Origin: Croceimicrobium sp965228705
Lineage (GTDB): Bacteria > Bacteroidota > Bacteroidia > Flavobacteriales > Schleiferiaceae
DNA: 64,000 nucleotides
Reading direction: 5' to 3'
Assembly (NCBI RefSeq): GCF_965228705.1
Contig: NZ_OZ245832.1
Span: forward strand, 2,666,001-2,730,000
Position 1 is the stretch's first letter. Each line of letters opens with the position of its first letter. Made by a program: the position numbers and the translations under genes. Of this stretch, positions 51,794 to 60,002 are shown one piece after another. The notes beneath the pieces were generated by a model. It was not told where the DNA came from, ran no database searches, and saw nothing but the letters and a program-made list of their open reading frames with translations.

Positions 51794-52255
51794 ATGAGGG
51801 CCATTCCTAATCCTGTATTCCGCAGCTCCGACAATAAAGTAATTACAGAGCCCCGCGCCTATGTAGCTCAATGGCTTAAAATGCATCCGCGGGGTAAGGT
51901 TTTCGTGGGCTGTGACTCCAAGGTACGCGGCCACCATACCAAATACAGCACCGCAATTTGCATGTGGGATATCGGTAGGGGGGTTAGTGAAATCTACAAG
52001 AATGAAGTAGTGCAAACTCCTCCCGATCAATACACCCGATTATGGACGGAAGTGGAGAAAGCCGTGGCCGTAGCTTCAGAACTTAAAGGTCTAACCTCGA
52101 TTACGGTGCATGTCGACATTAACTCAAATCCACGCTTTCGATCTCATCAATTATATGATGCTTCGATAGGCCTAATTAGTGCTATGGGTTTTGAAGGAGC
52201 GGGAAAACCCCATTCTTGGGCTGCAAGTTGTGGTGCTCATCGCCACTGCCAATAA
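51794..52255 (+). CDS. YkuK-like (DUF458) RNase H-fold protein
   Basis: 153 residues from the ATG at 51794. The pattern VFVGCDSKVRG near residue 36, followed by ITVHVDINSNPRFRSHQ, resembles YkuK/DUF458 proteins, which are predicted to have an RNase H-like fold with acidic active-site residues. The function is unknown; a link to sporulation or RNA handling in other phyla is only by name. No operon partner. Confidence 0.7.
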   Translation: MRAIPNPVFRSSDNKVITEPRAYVAQWLKMHPRGKVFVGCDSKVRGHHTKYSTAICMWDIGRGVSEIYKNEVVQTPPDQYTRLWTEVEKAVAVASELKGLTSITVHVDINSNPRFRSHQLYDASIGLISAMGFEGAGKPHSWAASCGAHRHCQ

Positions 52256-52364
52256 TCTACTAACAGAAAATCGAAACTGTTGATAAACCGTTAGTAAAAT
52301 AGGCGCTTTTTAACCATATAAATTTTTTTACCAAAATAATTTACTGATAAATAACGATTTAAGC

Positions 52365-52395
52365 TTGTGATTCTAAATCGTACTTTTTACATTAG
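52365..52395 (+). promoter_or_regulatory. Promoter candidate of the small gene at 52417
   Basis: TTG (52365-52367), a 20-base spacer and TACATTAG (52388-52395; one mismatch to TAnnTTTG). It would start transcription near 52400, just before the GGGGAG site and ATG. Confidence 0.45.
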
Positions 52396-52416
52396 GCCTC
52401 CAATATACGGGGAGAC

Positions 52417-52590
52417 ATGGGAATATTTACAAATCACAAATCAGGATCGAAGGCCAGCGAGAAGGGCGGCCAGATATCTCTGATCAACAATCGCTGTAGC
52501 GCACCCAGCATTACCACCAATCGGCGGGTCTTGTTTAAGAAGTTCAACTATCAATTCCGCTTAAAGAAATTTGAACCTATTGCGAGTTAA
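52417..52590 (+). CDS. 57-residue basic small protein, unknown
   Basis: ATG at 52417 is preceded by GGGGAG at 52409-52414, a Shine-Dalgarno-like site unusual in this window. The frame encodes MGIFTNHKSGSKASEK, then a middle with NNRCSAPSITTNRR, and ends in an Arg/Lys- and Phe-rich stretch (VLFKKFNYQFRLKKFEP). There is no membrane helix. It has its own promoter candidate and a terminator 8 bases after the stop. It may bind nucleic acid because it is so basic, but I do not recognise it. Confidence 0.55.
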   Translation: MGIFTNHKSGSKASEKGGQISLINNRCSAPSITTNRRVLFKKFNYQFRLKKFEPIAS

Positions 52591-52597
52591 TAAAGAA

Positions 52598-52630
52598 AAG
52601 GCCACTGAAAATCAGCGGCCATTTTTATTT
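52598..52630 (+). terminator. Terminator after the 57-residue gene
   Basis: GGCC-a-CTGA / TCAG-c-GGCC (52600-52620) with a 3-base loop and one mismatched pair, followed by ATTTTTATTTT. It may also serve the convergent E1 gene. Confidence 0.8.
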
Positions 52631-52648
52631 TAAGTCAATAGTTTCTGC

Positions 52649-54724
52649 TTAATAGGCAGCGAGCTCCTCCAATTTTGCTTGCACTTTCTCAGCATTAGGA
52701 ATCATGGTAGCCTCCAAGGTACTATTCAAAGGTATGGCGGGCATATTCTCCGAACCCAGCACCATTACAGGGGCATCCAAATCACGAAAAGCTTCTTGCT
52801 GAATCCAACCGGCTAAGCCTTGAGAAAAACCGTTGCGAGAAGGCTCCTCCGTTACAATCAAGACCTTGCCATGCGCTCTCACACGCTCAAGGATTAGTTC
52901 TTCATCCAAAGGATATAAGGTCCGCAGATCTAGCACCTCTACCTTGTTATTTAAAGCCTGACGCGCTGCTTTAGCCCAGTACACGCCCATTCCATAGGTA
53001 ATGACTAATAAACTGCTATTATCCGCCATGCTTTCTGCGCTGGCTTCATAAGCGATGCGTCCCTTACCAAAGGGTAGAACATAATCTGCCGATGGCTCCA
53101 CGGTTTTGGCATCTTCAGTTCCCTTCACCTTAGACCAGTACAATCCTTTATGCTCCAGCATCACTACCGGATTCGGATCATAATAAGCCGCCTTCATCAG
53201 ACCTTTTAAATCGGCGCCCGTACTTGGATAGGCAATTTTAATTCCGCGGATATTGGTCAATACACTTTCCACTGAACTCGAATGGTAAGGACCACCACTG
53301 CCATAGGCACCAATAGGAACACGGATTACCGAGCTTACCGGCCATTTGCCATTGGATAAATAGCTACTGCGGCTTACTTCTGTAAAAAGCTGGTTTAAAC
53401 CGGGCCAGATATAATCTGCAAATTGAACCTCAACAAAAGGCTTAAGGCCAGTAGCACTCATCCCTACGGTTGAACCAATTATAAAGGCTTCTTGAATAGG
53501 GGTATTGAAAACACGGTCGTCGCCAAATTTTTGCGCCAGGGTTGCGGCTTCGCGGAATACACCGCCCAGGCGACCACCAACATCCTGACCATATAGTAAG
53601 GCCTCTTTATGCTCGGCCATAATTTCTTGAATCGCAAAAAGTGCGGCATCTACCATCACGGTTTTTTCCTTGCCCTGCGGACTGCGCTCCCCTTTTTCTT
53701 CGGTGATGGGGCTGGGGGCAAAATCGTGGGTAAATAAATCTTCAGGACGAGGATCTTCTTGAGCCAAGGCCTCATTATAATCGGCTAAAACACGCTCACC
53801 TTCCTCTTTGTAAATAGTATCTAATTCCGCTTCCTCAACTCCATGCTCCGCAAGCCAGGCACGTAACTTAGGCCAGGGATCACGTAAAGCATGCTCTTCC
53901 AAATCATCGCGGTAAAACTCCTTACGCACTCCGGAGGTATGGTGTCCTAATAGAGGCACCTTGGCGTGTACGAGGAAGGGTCGACGTTCCTTACGCATCA
54001 ATTCAATTACCTCTTCAATGGTGGCATAGGACTCTTCGAAATTGCTACCATCTATACTGCGAACTTCGATGCCTTTAAAGCCCTGAGCGAATTCAGCGGC
54101 ATTTTGCGCACGAGTTTCCTTGGCATTCGCCGAAATATCCCATTCATTATCCTGCACTAAAAAGAGCAAAGGGAATTGCTTCAAGGCTGCCATCTGCAAA
54201 GCTTCGGAAACCTCACCTTCGGTCATAGCTGCATCTCCTATAGAACATACCGCAATAGCCTTTTCATCTCCTTCAGTAAGGCCCATCTTTTCGCGGTACT
54301 GAATTCCCATCGCGACCCCGGCGGTAGGAATAGCCTGCATCCCAGTAGCCGAAGATTGATGGGGAATTTTAGGCTTATCCGCATCATTTAAACTGGGATG
54401 CGAATAATAGGTTCGTCCACCACTAAAAGGATCATCGCGCTTCGCCAATAATTGCAACATGCAATCGTAGGGACGCATGCCAATAGACATCAAAATAGAA
54501 TCGTCGCGGTAATAGGGCGCAACATAATCGTAAGACTGAAGCTGTAATCCTAATGCTATTTGAATCGCCTCATGACCGCGAGAGGCCGCGTGTACATATT
54601 TGGCTGTGATCGCTTTATTTTCTTCGTAGAGCTCTGCCATTTGCTTGGCAGCACTCATCAGGCGGAAAGCCTTTTTTGCAATATCAATAGAAACCAGAGG
54701 TGCTTTTTCGGTAGGTGCAGACAT
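52649..54724 (-). CDS. 2-oxoacid dehydrogenase E1, alpha and beta subunits fused
   Basis: 691 residues. The N-terminal half is an E1-alpha domain with the thiamine-diphosphate motif (SIGDAAMTEGEVSEAL ... QDNEWDIS); the C-terminal half (from about 350) is E1-beta (ALLYGQDVGGRLGGVF, VEVQFADYIWPGLNQL, VIRVPIGAYGSGGPYHS). This is typical of branched-chain 2-oxoacid dehydrogenases, decarboxylating the keto acids of Val, Leu and Ile. The fusion is common in Bacteroidota. E2 and E3 are not nearby. Confidence 0.94.
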   Translation of the reverse strand: MSAPTEKAPLVSIDIAKKAFRLMSAAKQMAELYEENKAITAKYVHAASRGHEAIQIALGLQLQSYDYVAPYYRDDSILMSIGMRPYDCMLQLLAKRDDPFSGGRTYYSHPSLNDADKPKIPHQSSATGMQAIPTAGVAMGIQYREKMGLTEGDEKAIAVCSIGDAAMTEGEVSEALQMAALKQFPLLFLVQDNEWDISANAKETRAQNAAEFAQGFKGIEVRSIDGSNFEESYATIEEVIELMRKERRPFLVHAKVPLLGHHTSGVRKEFYRDDLEEHALRDPWPKLRAWLAEHGVEEAELDTIYKEEGERVLADYNEALAQEDPRPEDLFTHDFAPSPITEEKGERSPQGKEKTVMVDAALFAIQEIMAEHKEALLYGQDVGGRLGGVFREAATLAQKFGDDRVFNTPIQEAFIIGSTVGMSATGLKPFVEVQFADYIWPGLNQLFTEVSRSSYLSNGKWPVSSVIRVPIGAYGSGGPYHSSSVESVLTNIRGIKIAYPSTGADLKGLMKAAYYDPNPVVMLEHKGLYWSKVKGTEDAKTVEPSADYVLPFGKGRIAYEASAESMADNSSLLVITYGMGVYWAKAARQALNNKVEVLDLRTLYPLDEELILERVRAHGKVLIVTEEPSRNGFSQGLAGWIQQEAFRDLDAPVMVLGSENMPAIPLNSTLEATMIPNAEKVQAKLEELAAY

Positions 54725-54835
54725 GCGTATTTTTTTGCTGCTGCAAATATCGGAAATGCACAGGGAAGGAAAGGCCCTTCAGCCGAAAGGCTTTAAGGAC
54801 GGGCTTAAAAAAGAAAAATTTACGCTAAGAAAGCC

Positions 54836-55810
54836 TTATTCGTCCTTGGCTGCTGCGCCAAAATCGTAGCTAAAGCCAATGCTTAATACCTGCTTAAACT
54901 GAGAACGTGGAACACCAGGCGTTAAAGGATCTTCATCCAAATCGAACTTCACATCGTGGTCGTAGATATAAGCTAATGAAACATTGGCTTTAATATACTT
55001 ATTGACCTTGAAGAACATGATCAGCTCGGAGTTGATATCGATTAAGCTCGGATCTTCCACATAATTGGAGAAGAGATCAATTCGCCCTTGCAAGTCGACA
55101 TTTTTCCAAAGCTTACGTTTATAGGTGATGTTGGCATAGGCCCCGGCTTCTAAACGATAGGAAGAACCTGAATCTACACCATAGGCCCCCATATTCGCCA
55201 ATCGTTCTACTGTAACAAAAGTTGCCTTAGCGGTGATCGGCGACAAGAACATGGTGAATCGCTTATTGGGTTTATTAGTCGCCCCCAAACCAAAAAGCAA
55301 ATAACCTGGAGCCATAAAGTCGGATATCTTCACATCATCACCAATATCCCCTGGATTCTCATATCCCGGACGAAACTGAGTACGGAAATTAGCCAGAGCC
55401 GAATAACTCCATTTTTTACTGTGGAGGTAATCTAAGCGTGATTCAATCTCAATCCGATCATCGGTTTTATTGAAAATGGTATCCTGAAAGTTGACACCAT
55501 AGGCCAAAGTCATGGCATTGCTCCACACCCATTTCCCCTTACCTATGTAATTGGCAAAGCCATTAAAAATGGAGTTCCCGGCAATCGAGTTCACACCACC
55601 CGCCTGCCAATTGCTGTAGCTGGCTTGGGTAAACTGAATCCCGAAATTTCCTCCTAAATCCCACTTGGTGGTATCCAGAGCATCTTGCCCTAAACGTTGA
55701 ATGGATAGTTTCCGAAATTCCAGAACATCTTTTTCTTTTACCAAAGCATTATTCTGGGCCTGTAGGGAGAGGCTCAAGAGGCTGATAATAAGGAGGGCGG
55801 CCTTTGGCAT
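54836..55810 (-). CDS. DUF3078-family outer-membrane beta-barrel protein
   Basis: 324 residues. The start at 55810 (MPKAALLIISLLSLSLQAQ) gives a signal peptide. The body alternates short strands and ends in SIGFSYDFGAAAKDE. The opening WDLGGNFGIQFTQASYSNWQAGGVNSIAGN is typical of DUF3078, a Bacteroidota family of unknown function. It has its own -7 element and is not tied to the hydratase gene upstream. Confidence 0.88.
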   Translation of the reverse strand: MPKAALLIISLLSLSLQAQNNALVKEKDVLEFRKLSIQRLGQDALDTTKWDLGGNFGIQFTQASYSNWQAGGVNSIAGNSIFNGFANYIGKGKWVWSNAMTLAYGVNFQDTIFNKTDDRIEIESRLDYLHSKKWSYSALANFRTQFRPGYENPGDIGDDVKISDFMAPGYLLFGLGATNKPNKRFTMFLSPITAKATFVTVERLANMGAYGVDSGSSYRLEAGAYANITYKRKLWKNVDLQGRIDLFSNYVEDPSLIDINSELIMFFKVNKYIKANVSLAYIYDHDVKFDLDEDPLTPGVPRSQFKQVLSIGFSYDFGAAAKDE

Positions 55811-55825
55811 TAGTGCAATTTTTTG

Positions 55826-55833
55826 CAAAATTA
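55826..55833 (-). promoter_or_regulatory. -7 element of the DUF3078 gene
   Basis: TAATTTTG on the minus strand is an exact TAnnTTTG match, 15 bases before the ATG and just after the hydratase stop. Confidence 0.55.
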
Positions 55834-56604
55834 TTATTTCTTCTTAAAGGCATTGATCGCATTGCGGGTAAATTCGGATAAAACCAATTCACCACTAATC
55901 GCCGCGCGATCTGCTAATAGCTGATCCCAGTTTTCGCATCCTTGCCAGAAAACTTCTTTCAGCTGACGCATTGCTTCGGGATTAAAGCCTTTTAAACGCT
56001 CTATTAATTCGGCAATTGCCTGATCCATCTCGGCCACTGAATCGTGTAAATGATAGTAAAGCCCTTTTTGATGTGCCCATTGCGCATCGCGCCATTCGGT
56101 AGCATTAATCGCTAATTCACTCATAGCGCTTAAGCCCACTTTGCGCTCTACCGCTGGTCCTACCACAAAAGGCCCGATACCAACTGCCAGTTCTGATAAT
56201 TTTACCGAAGCAAATTTTGTCGCAAAACAATAATCTACCGCCGAGGCCAAGCCTACTGCTCCACCAACGGCCTTACCATGCACACGACCGACAATAAACT
56301 TGGGGCATTTGCGCATGGCATTGATCACATTGGCAAAGCCACTGAAGAACTTCTTGCCTTGATCCAAATCCTGGATGGAAATCAATTCATCGAAAGAGGC
56401 ACCCGCGCAAAAAGCACGTTCACCTGCTGAACGCAACAAGATTACTTTAACGGCATCATTCGTACCGGCCTCGGTAATAGCCGCTGCCAATTCTGATAAA
56501 AGCTTGCTGGGCAGCGAATTACTCATTGGGTGAAAAAACTCAATGCTTGCTACACCTTCTTCAATGCTGGTTTGAATGTATCCTTGTTGTAATGCCTCCG
56601 ACAT
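55834..56604 (-). CDS. Enoyl-CoA hydratase/isomerase-family protein
   Basis: 256 residues, crotonase fold. Seen: the AxCAGA(D/S)-type oxyanion segment (RAFCAGASFDELI) and the second oxyanion loop (VHGKAVGGAVGLASAVDYCFAT). It acts on CoA esters. Whether it has the two catalytic Glu residues of true hydratases is not clear: the second region reads GIGPFVVGPAVERKVG without an obvious Glu pair. Phenylacetate or fatty acid catabolism is possible. Confidence 0.88.
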   Translation of the reverse strand: MSEALQQGYIQTSIEEGVASIEFFHPMSNSLPSKLLSELAAAITEAGTNDAVKVILLRSAGERAFCAGASFDELISIQDLDQGKKFFSGFANVINAMRKCPKFIVGRVHGKAVGGAVGLASAVDYCFATKFASVKLSELAVGIGPFVVGPAVERKVGLSAMSELAINATEWRDAQWAHQKGLYYHLHDSVAEMDQAIAELIERLKGFNPEAMRQLKEVFWQGCENWDQLLADRAAISGELVLSEFTRNAINAFKKK

Positions 56605-56705
56605 AGTTCAAATTTTGCCGCAAAGGTAAAGCGCTTAGCGCGAATGCGGAAGGTGATTTCCATTTTCAGCCCGAATAGATATCTGCCCTTAACCTCTGGC
56701 TAACC

Positions 56706-56713
56706 TTAGTTTG
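56706..56713 (+). promoter_or_regulatory. -7-like element of the metallophosphoesterase gene
   Basis: TTAGTTTG differs from TAnnTTTG at one base, and lies 13 bases before the ATG at 56727. Confidence 0.4.
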
Positions 56714-56726
56714 CTTCCTTTGATCT

Positions 56727-58550
56727 ATGAAAAAAGTGCTTTTTTACCTTGCTATGATCTGCTTTGGATCGGCCCAGGCCCAGGAAAACTGTTCTACTGA
56801 TTTTAACTTTTCGGTAGATACCAGTAAGGCGGCTCAGCCCTTTAATCACCTGGCTTTTCAGAATGATCCTTGTCGTTTTCAATTTGCGATTGTAACCGAT
56901 CGTACTGGCGGTCATCGTCCCGGAGTTTTTATGGATGGGGTAAATAAGCTCAACCTAATGCAGCCCGAATTTGTGATGAGCGTAGGCGACCTCATCGAAG
57001 GCTATACTCTGGACACCATCGAGCTGGCCCGCCAATGGAATGAGTTCAATTCCTTTGTGGGTCATTTGCAAATGCCTTTCTTCTATGTGCCGGGTAACCA
57101 CGATATTACCAATGCTGTAATGGAGAAAGAGTGGCTTTCGCGCTTTGGGTCTACTTATTATCACTTCACCTATAAAGATGTTTTATTCCTCTGCCTTAAT
57201 TCCGAGGACCAACAAAGAGGAGCCGGACATGGCACTATTTCCGATGATCAATTTGAATATGCCGCCAAAGTCTTGAAGGATAATCCCGATGTGCGCTGGA
57301 CTTTGATCTTCATGCATCAACCCCTTTGGCATCAGAGAAACACGGTACGTTGGCAAGGGCTGGAAGCCCTTTTAGGCGATCGCAATCACACTGTTTATGC
57401 TGGGCACGAGCATCGCTATGTGAAGGAAAAGCGCAATAATGGCAAGTACTTTACCTTGGCTACCACCGGTGGCGGATCTGGCTTACGCGGACCTAAATTG
57501 GGGGAGTTCGATCATATGATGTGGGTGACCAAGACCGATCAAGGCCCCATTATGGCCAATTTGGCTTTGGATGGTATTTGGACCGAAGATGTGGTTACCC
57601 AAGACACCAAAAATCTAATTGAGAAATTTAGCGCCCATTCTCCCATCGAAATTGAACCTCTCTTTTATGATGGTGAGCGTTTTGAATCAGGCAGTCTAGG
57701 TCTGAAAATCACCAATGATGAAAATGTACCGATGCGCTTGAATTTCCGTACCCAAAACAGTCCTAACTTGGCGCTCTTCGCGGATAGTAGCCAAATTTCG
57801 GTCGCCCCAAATAGCGTGGCTTTCCTAAATCTTAAGCTCCTTTCACAGGAAGGAGACTCCTTAATTCCCGCTCAATTGTTTGCCGATTTAGAGCTGGGTG
57901 CCGAAGGTGAGCCCGCCCATATCTCCTACCCCTATGTTTACAGGATTAAACCCCTGCGAAAAAGAGCCTTGAAACAATGTTCCCAAAAGCCTAAAGTGGA
58001 TGGCTCTACCCAAGAGTGGGGCGCCATGAGCTATGCTTTCGAACGTAATGCCGGTACAGTAAAAGTAGAGTTCGACCTGGCTTATGATGCGCAATACGTT
58101 TACGTGGCGGCGCGAGTTACAGACGACACCATCCAATCTTATGGCGTTGGAGCTACCTGGCAGCAAGACAATTTGAGCTTTGTAGCTAATGCTGAAAAGA
58201 TGGGACGCGGGGCCGTAAGTGTAGGTCATGATTGGTATGCCCAAGACTTCGTTCAACAGCTTAGCCCGGGGAATGATACCACACCTTCGGTGGCCTATCG
58301 CAACAATCTCCCGAAAGGCACAAAATTGATTTGTCGCCAAACCGACTATGGTTATGAAGGTGAGCTGGCCCTGCCCATTTCCTATATCCAAAGCTTCCAA
58401 GGCGAAAACTGGCAATACCTACGCTTGAATGTTGGGATCGACGATAAAGATGGTGGGGAGGTTGCCCGTTACAGTTGGCTTCCTATCTGGCGAAACGCCG
58501 ATAACTATGTGGGATCGGGGTATTTCTTTAGGGTGGAGGAGAAAAGGTAA
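56727..58550 (+). CDS. Secreted metallophosphoesterase with CBM9-like domain
   Basis: 607 residues. A signal peptide (MKKVLFYLAMICFGSAQAQ) is followed by a calcineurin-like phosphoesterase (about 45-270) with VTDRTGG in place of the usual D-x-H, then GDLIEG, PGNHD, HQPLW and GHEH. The final 190 residues (from KPKVDGSTQEWG) form a domain like CBM9 or related sugar- or heme-binding beta-sandwiches (YVAARVTDDT, WQQDNLSFV). It is exported. A phosphatase or nucleotidase on surface glycans is conceivable. Confidence 0.88.
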   Translation: MKKVLFYLAMICFGSAQAQENCSTDFNFSVDTSKAAQPFNHLAFQNDPCRFQFAIVTDRTGGHRPGVFMDGVNKLNLMQPEFVMSVGDLIEGYTLDTIELARQWNEFNSFVGHLQMPFFYVPGNHDITNAVMEKEWLSRFGSTYYHFTYKDVLFLCLNSEDQQRGAGHGTISDDQFEYAAKVLKDNPDVRWTLIFMHQPLWHQRNTVRWQGLEALLGDRNHTVYAGHEHRYVKEKRNNGKYFTLATTGGGSGLRGPKLGEFDHMMWVTKTDQGPIMANLALDGIWTEDVVTQDTKNLIEKFSAHSPIEIEPLFYDGERFESGSLGLKITNDENVPMRLNFRTQNSPNLALFADSSQISVAPNSVAFLNLKLLSQEGDSLIPAQLFADLELGAEGEPAHISYPYVYRIKPLRKRALKQCSQKPKVDGSTQEWGAMSYAFERNAGTVKVEFDLAYDAQYVYVAARVTDDTIQSYGVGATWQQDNLSFVANAEKMGRGAVSVGHDWYAQDFVQQLSPGNDTTPSVAYRNNLPKGTKLICRQTDYGYEGELALPISYIQSFQGENWQYLRLNVGIDDKDGGEVARYSWLPIWRNADNYVGSGYFFRVEEKR

Positions 58551-58570
58551 TAAAGCTTTATGGGGGTTGC

Positions 58571-58589
58571 TTCACCGCCCGCTTCGCTA
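58571..58589 (+). repeat. Interspersed repeat A, copy 1
   Basis: TTCACCGCCCGCTTCGCTA is identical to 58659-58677 and shares its first 12 bases with 59168-59179 and 59789-59800. Bases 58567-58583 and 59785-59801 match over 17 positions. Confidence 0.75.
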
Positions 58590-58609
58590 CCCGCCTACCG
58601 GCAGGCAGG
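58590..58609 (+). repeat. Interspersed palindromic repeat B, copy 1
   Basis: CCCGCCTACCGGCAGGCAGG contains the near-palindrome CCTACCGGCAGG. It is identical to 59223-59242. Repeat A comes directly before this copy and a similar repeat A fragment precedes the other copy. Confidence 0.8.
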
Positions 58610-58658
58610 GAGAGGCAGAGGGCTCAGAGGGGCACAGAGAAATTTTGCTGTTCATTCT

Positions 58659-58677
58659 TTCACCGCCCGCTTCGCTA
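58659..58677 (+). repeat. Interspersed repeat A, copy 2
   Basis: It is identical over 19 bases to 58571-58589. Around both copies lie purine-rich stretches such as GGCACAGAG and GACGCAAAGG, which recur at 59816-59850. The 253-base gap 58551-58803 holds only these repeats. Confidence 0.75.
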
Positions 58678-58803
58678 AAGGAGCAAAGAAGCTAAGGGAC
58701 GCAAAGGTTTAGACCTTGCAGAAATGGAGATTCATAGGCAAGCTAGATGATTTCAAGTACCTTCCTTTGAAGTATCTTCCCTTTCGGTTAAAGGATTAAA
58801 TAC

Positions 58804-59160
58804 ATGAAAAGCCTTCTCTTATTGCTTCCCTTTATTTTCGGTCTTTCAGCGCTTGAGCCCTCATCTGCTCTGGTGGTGGAGGCCCGGCTAATTGATAAAT
58901 TCAAGGTTGAGCTTGCTGATGAAACTGGTAAACTTGAATTCTTAAAGTTTCAGTCTACTAAGACGGACGACATCTTTTTACTGCAGCCTGATTATGTAAA
59001 TCACCCTAAAAGTTTTTATCGGAAGAATAAAGTCTATGAAATCACATATGGGCCAGGCGATTTATGGGCCAACTTTACACATGATATAGATCTTCAAAAT
59101 GTTGATGATGAACTGGATACTATTCCAGTTCATTATTTACTAAAGATTAAAAGGTTGTAG
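58804..59160 (+). CDS. Small secreted protein, unknown
   Basis: 118 residues. A signal peptide (MKSLLLLLPFIFGLSA) precedes a soluble domain with an N-terminal beta-rich part (VVEARLIDKFKVELADETGK) and DLWANFTHDIDLQNVDDELD. I do not recognise the family. It is flanked on both sides by interspersed repeats, and its A/T content is higher than its neighbours', so it may be a recent arrival. Confidence 0.6.
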   Translation: MKSLLLLLPFIFGLSALEPSSALVVEARLIDKFKVELADETGKLEFLKFQSTKTDDIFLLQPDYVNHPKSFYRKNKVYEITYGPGDLWANFTHDIDLQNVDDELDTIPVHYLLKIKRL

Positions 59161-59167
59161 AAGTTGA

Positions 59168-59242
59168 TTCACCGCCCGCCCTTAATCTGCTTCAAGCAAG
59201 CCGTCAGCTCTTTGCGAAGCTTCCCGCCTACCGGCAGGCAGG
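59168..59242 (+). repeat. Repeat A fragment plus repeat B, second cluster
   Basis: The 12-base repeat A core (59168-59179) is followed 43 bases later by repeat B (59223-59242, identical to 58590-58609). The spacer holds GCTTCAAGCAAGC- and AGCTCTTTGCGAAGCT-like inverted sequences. The rest of the gap to 59360 contains the low-complexity stretch listed next. Confidence 0.7.
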
Positions 59243-59299
59243 TGTATCTCCGCGGTTAAGCCATTAAAGTTGTATCCGATAGATCAATAGTCATTAGCA

Positions 59300-59366
59300 T
59301 CTAAAGTCTACCGTCTAAATTCTATTGTCTCAGCTCCAACTACCAACTACCAGCTACTATCTACTG
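59300..59366 (+). repeat. Low-complexity TCTA/CTAC repeat
   Basis: Short units such as GTCTA, TATTGTCT and ACTACCA recur (AAGTCTACCGTCTAAATTC, CCAACTACCAACTACCAGC). A related stretch occurs at 59969-60002. No gene is visible in it. Confidence 0.55.
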
Positions 59367-59711
59367 AATCCCCTCCAACCACTCTCCGTGGATCACACTG
59401 CGCTCTACCTTGGCAATGATGCTGTGGTAATAGTTATACCAGGATTGCTTACCGTTCTGCTTGGCCTGAATATGCCCGCTGTGCGCACGCCATTTTTGAA
59501 TAGATTCCTGATCCTGCCAATAGGAAATGAAGATTCCTTGCTTAGGCTCCCCGGAAGAAGAATAACCTAAATAGCCCTCTTGCTTTTGGGCTTCCGACAT
59601 CATCTCGGCATCCGCCTCGGCATAGCCATCCAATTGCTCCGATTTTTGAGAAATAAAAATCACCGCATAATAGGGTGCTACGGGTGGGTCGCCTTTCCAG
59701 TGGGTTATCAT
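59361..59711 (-). CDS. ABM-superfamily (antibiotic biosynthesis monooxygenase-like) protein
   Basis: 116 residues. The pattern YYAVIFISQKSE, then EAQKQEGYLGYSSS, then GIFISYWQDQESIQKWRAHSGHIQAK matches the ferredoxin-like fold of ABM-type monooxygenases or heme-degrading relatives. The cofactor or substrate is unknown. The gene lies inside the repeat island with no clear partner. Confidence 0.82.
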   Translation of the reverse strand: MITHWKGDPPVAPYYAVIFISQKSEQLDGYAEADAEMMSEAQKQEGYLGYSSSGEPKQGIFISYWQDQESIQKWRAHSGHIQAKQNGKQSWYNYYHSIIAKVERSVIHGEWLEGIQ

Positions 59712-59784
59712 AATTGTTGTTTTTTTAGGTGAAAACGGAAGGGGCTAAGATAAGCTTTGGCTTATGGTCTAAATCATTGTGAGC

Positions 59785-60002
59785 TTGCTTCACCGCCCGC
59801 TCCTAGGTCGCTCGAGGCACAGAGGACGCAGAGATACACAAAGGTTTACATCCAGCTTGGAGCAAACCTAGAACCCTTTGCGAACCTTAGCTTCATGGCG
59901 CCTTTGCGGTAAACCAATCCACCAAAGCTCTACTCGAAGAAACAATAATCACCTCAAGTCCTAACCCATCTATTGTCTATTGTCTAAAATCTATAGTCTC
60001 TC
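59785..60002 (+). repeat. Repeat A copy and low-complexity stretch, third cluster
   Basis: TTGCTTCACCGCCCGCT (59785-59801) repeats 58567-58583. It is followed by CACAGAGGACGCAGAG (59819-59834) and a tract ending with TATTGTCTATTGTCT. The 291-base gap 59712-60002 between the ABM and PaaZ-like genes contains no open frame worth calling. Confidence 0.65.

Noticed and set aside
52600..52620. GGCCACTG resembling a cobalamin riboswitch box
   Set aside because: It is fully explained as one arm of a terminator, and none of the other riboswitch elements is present.
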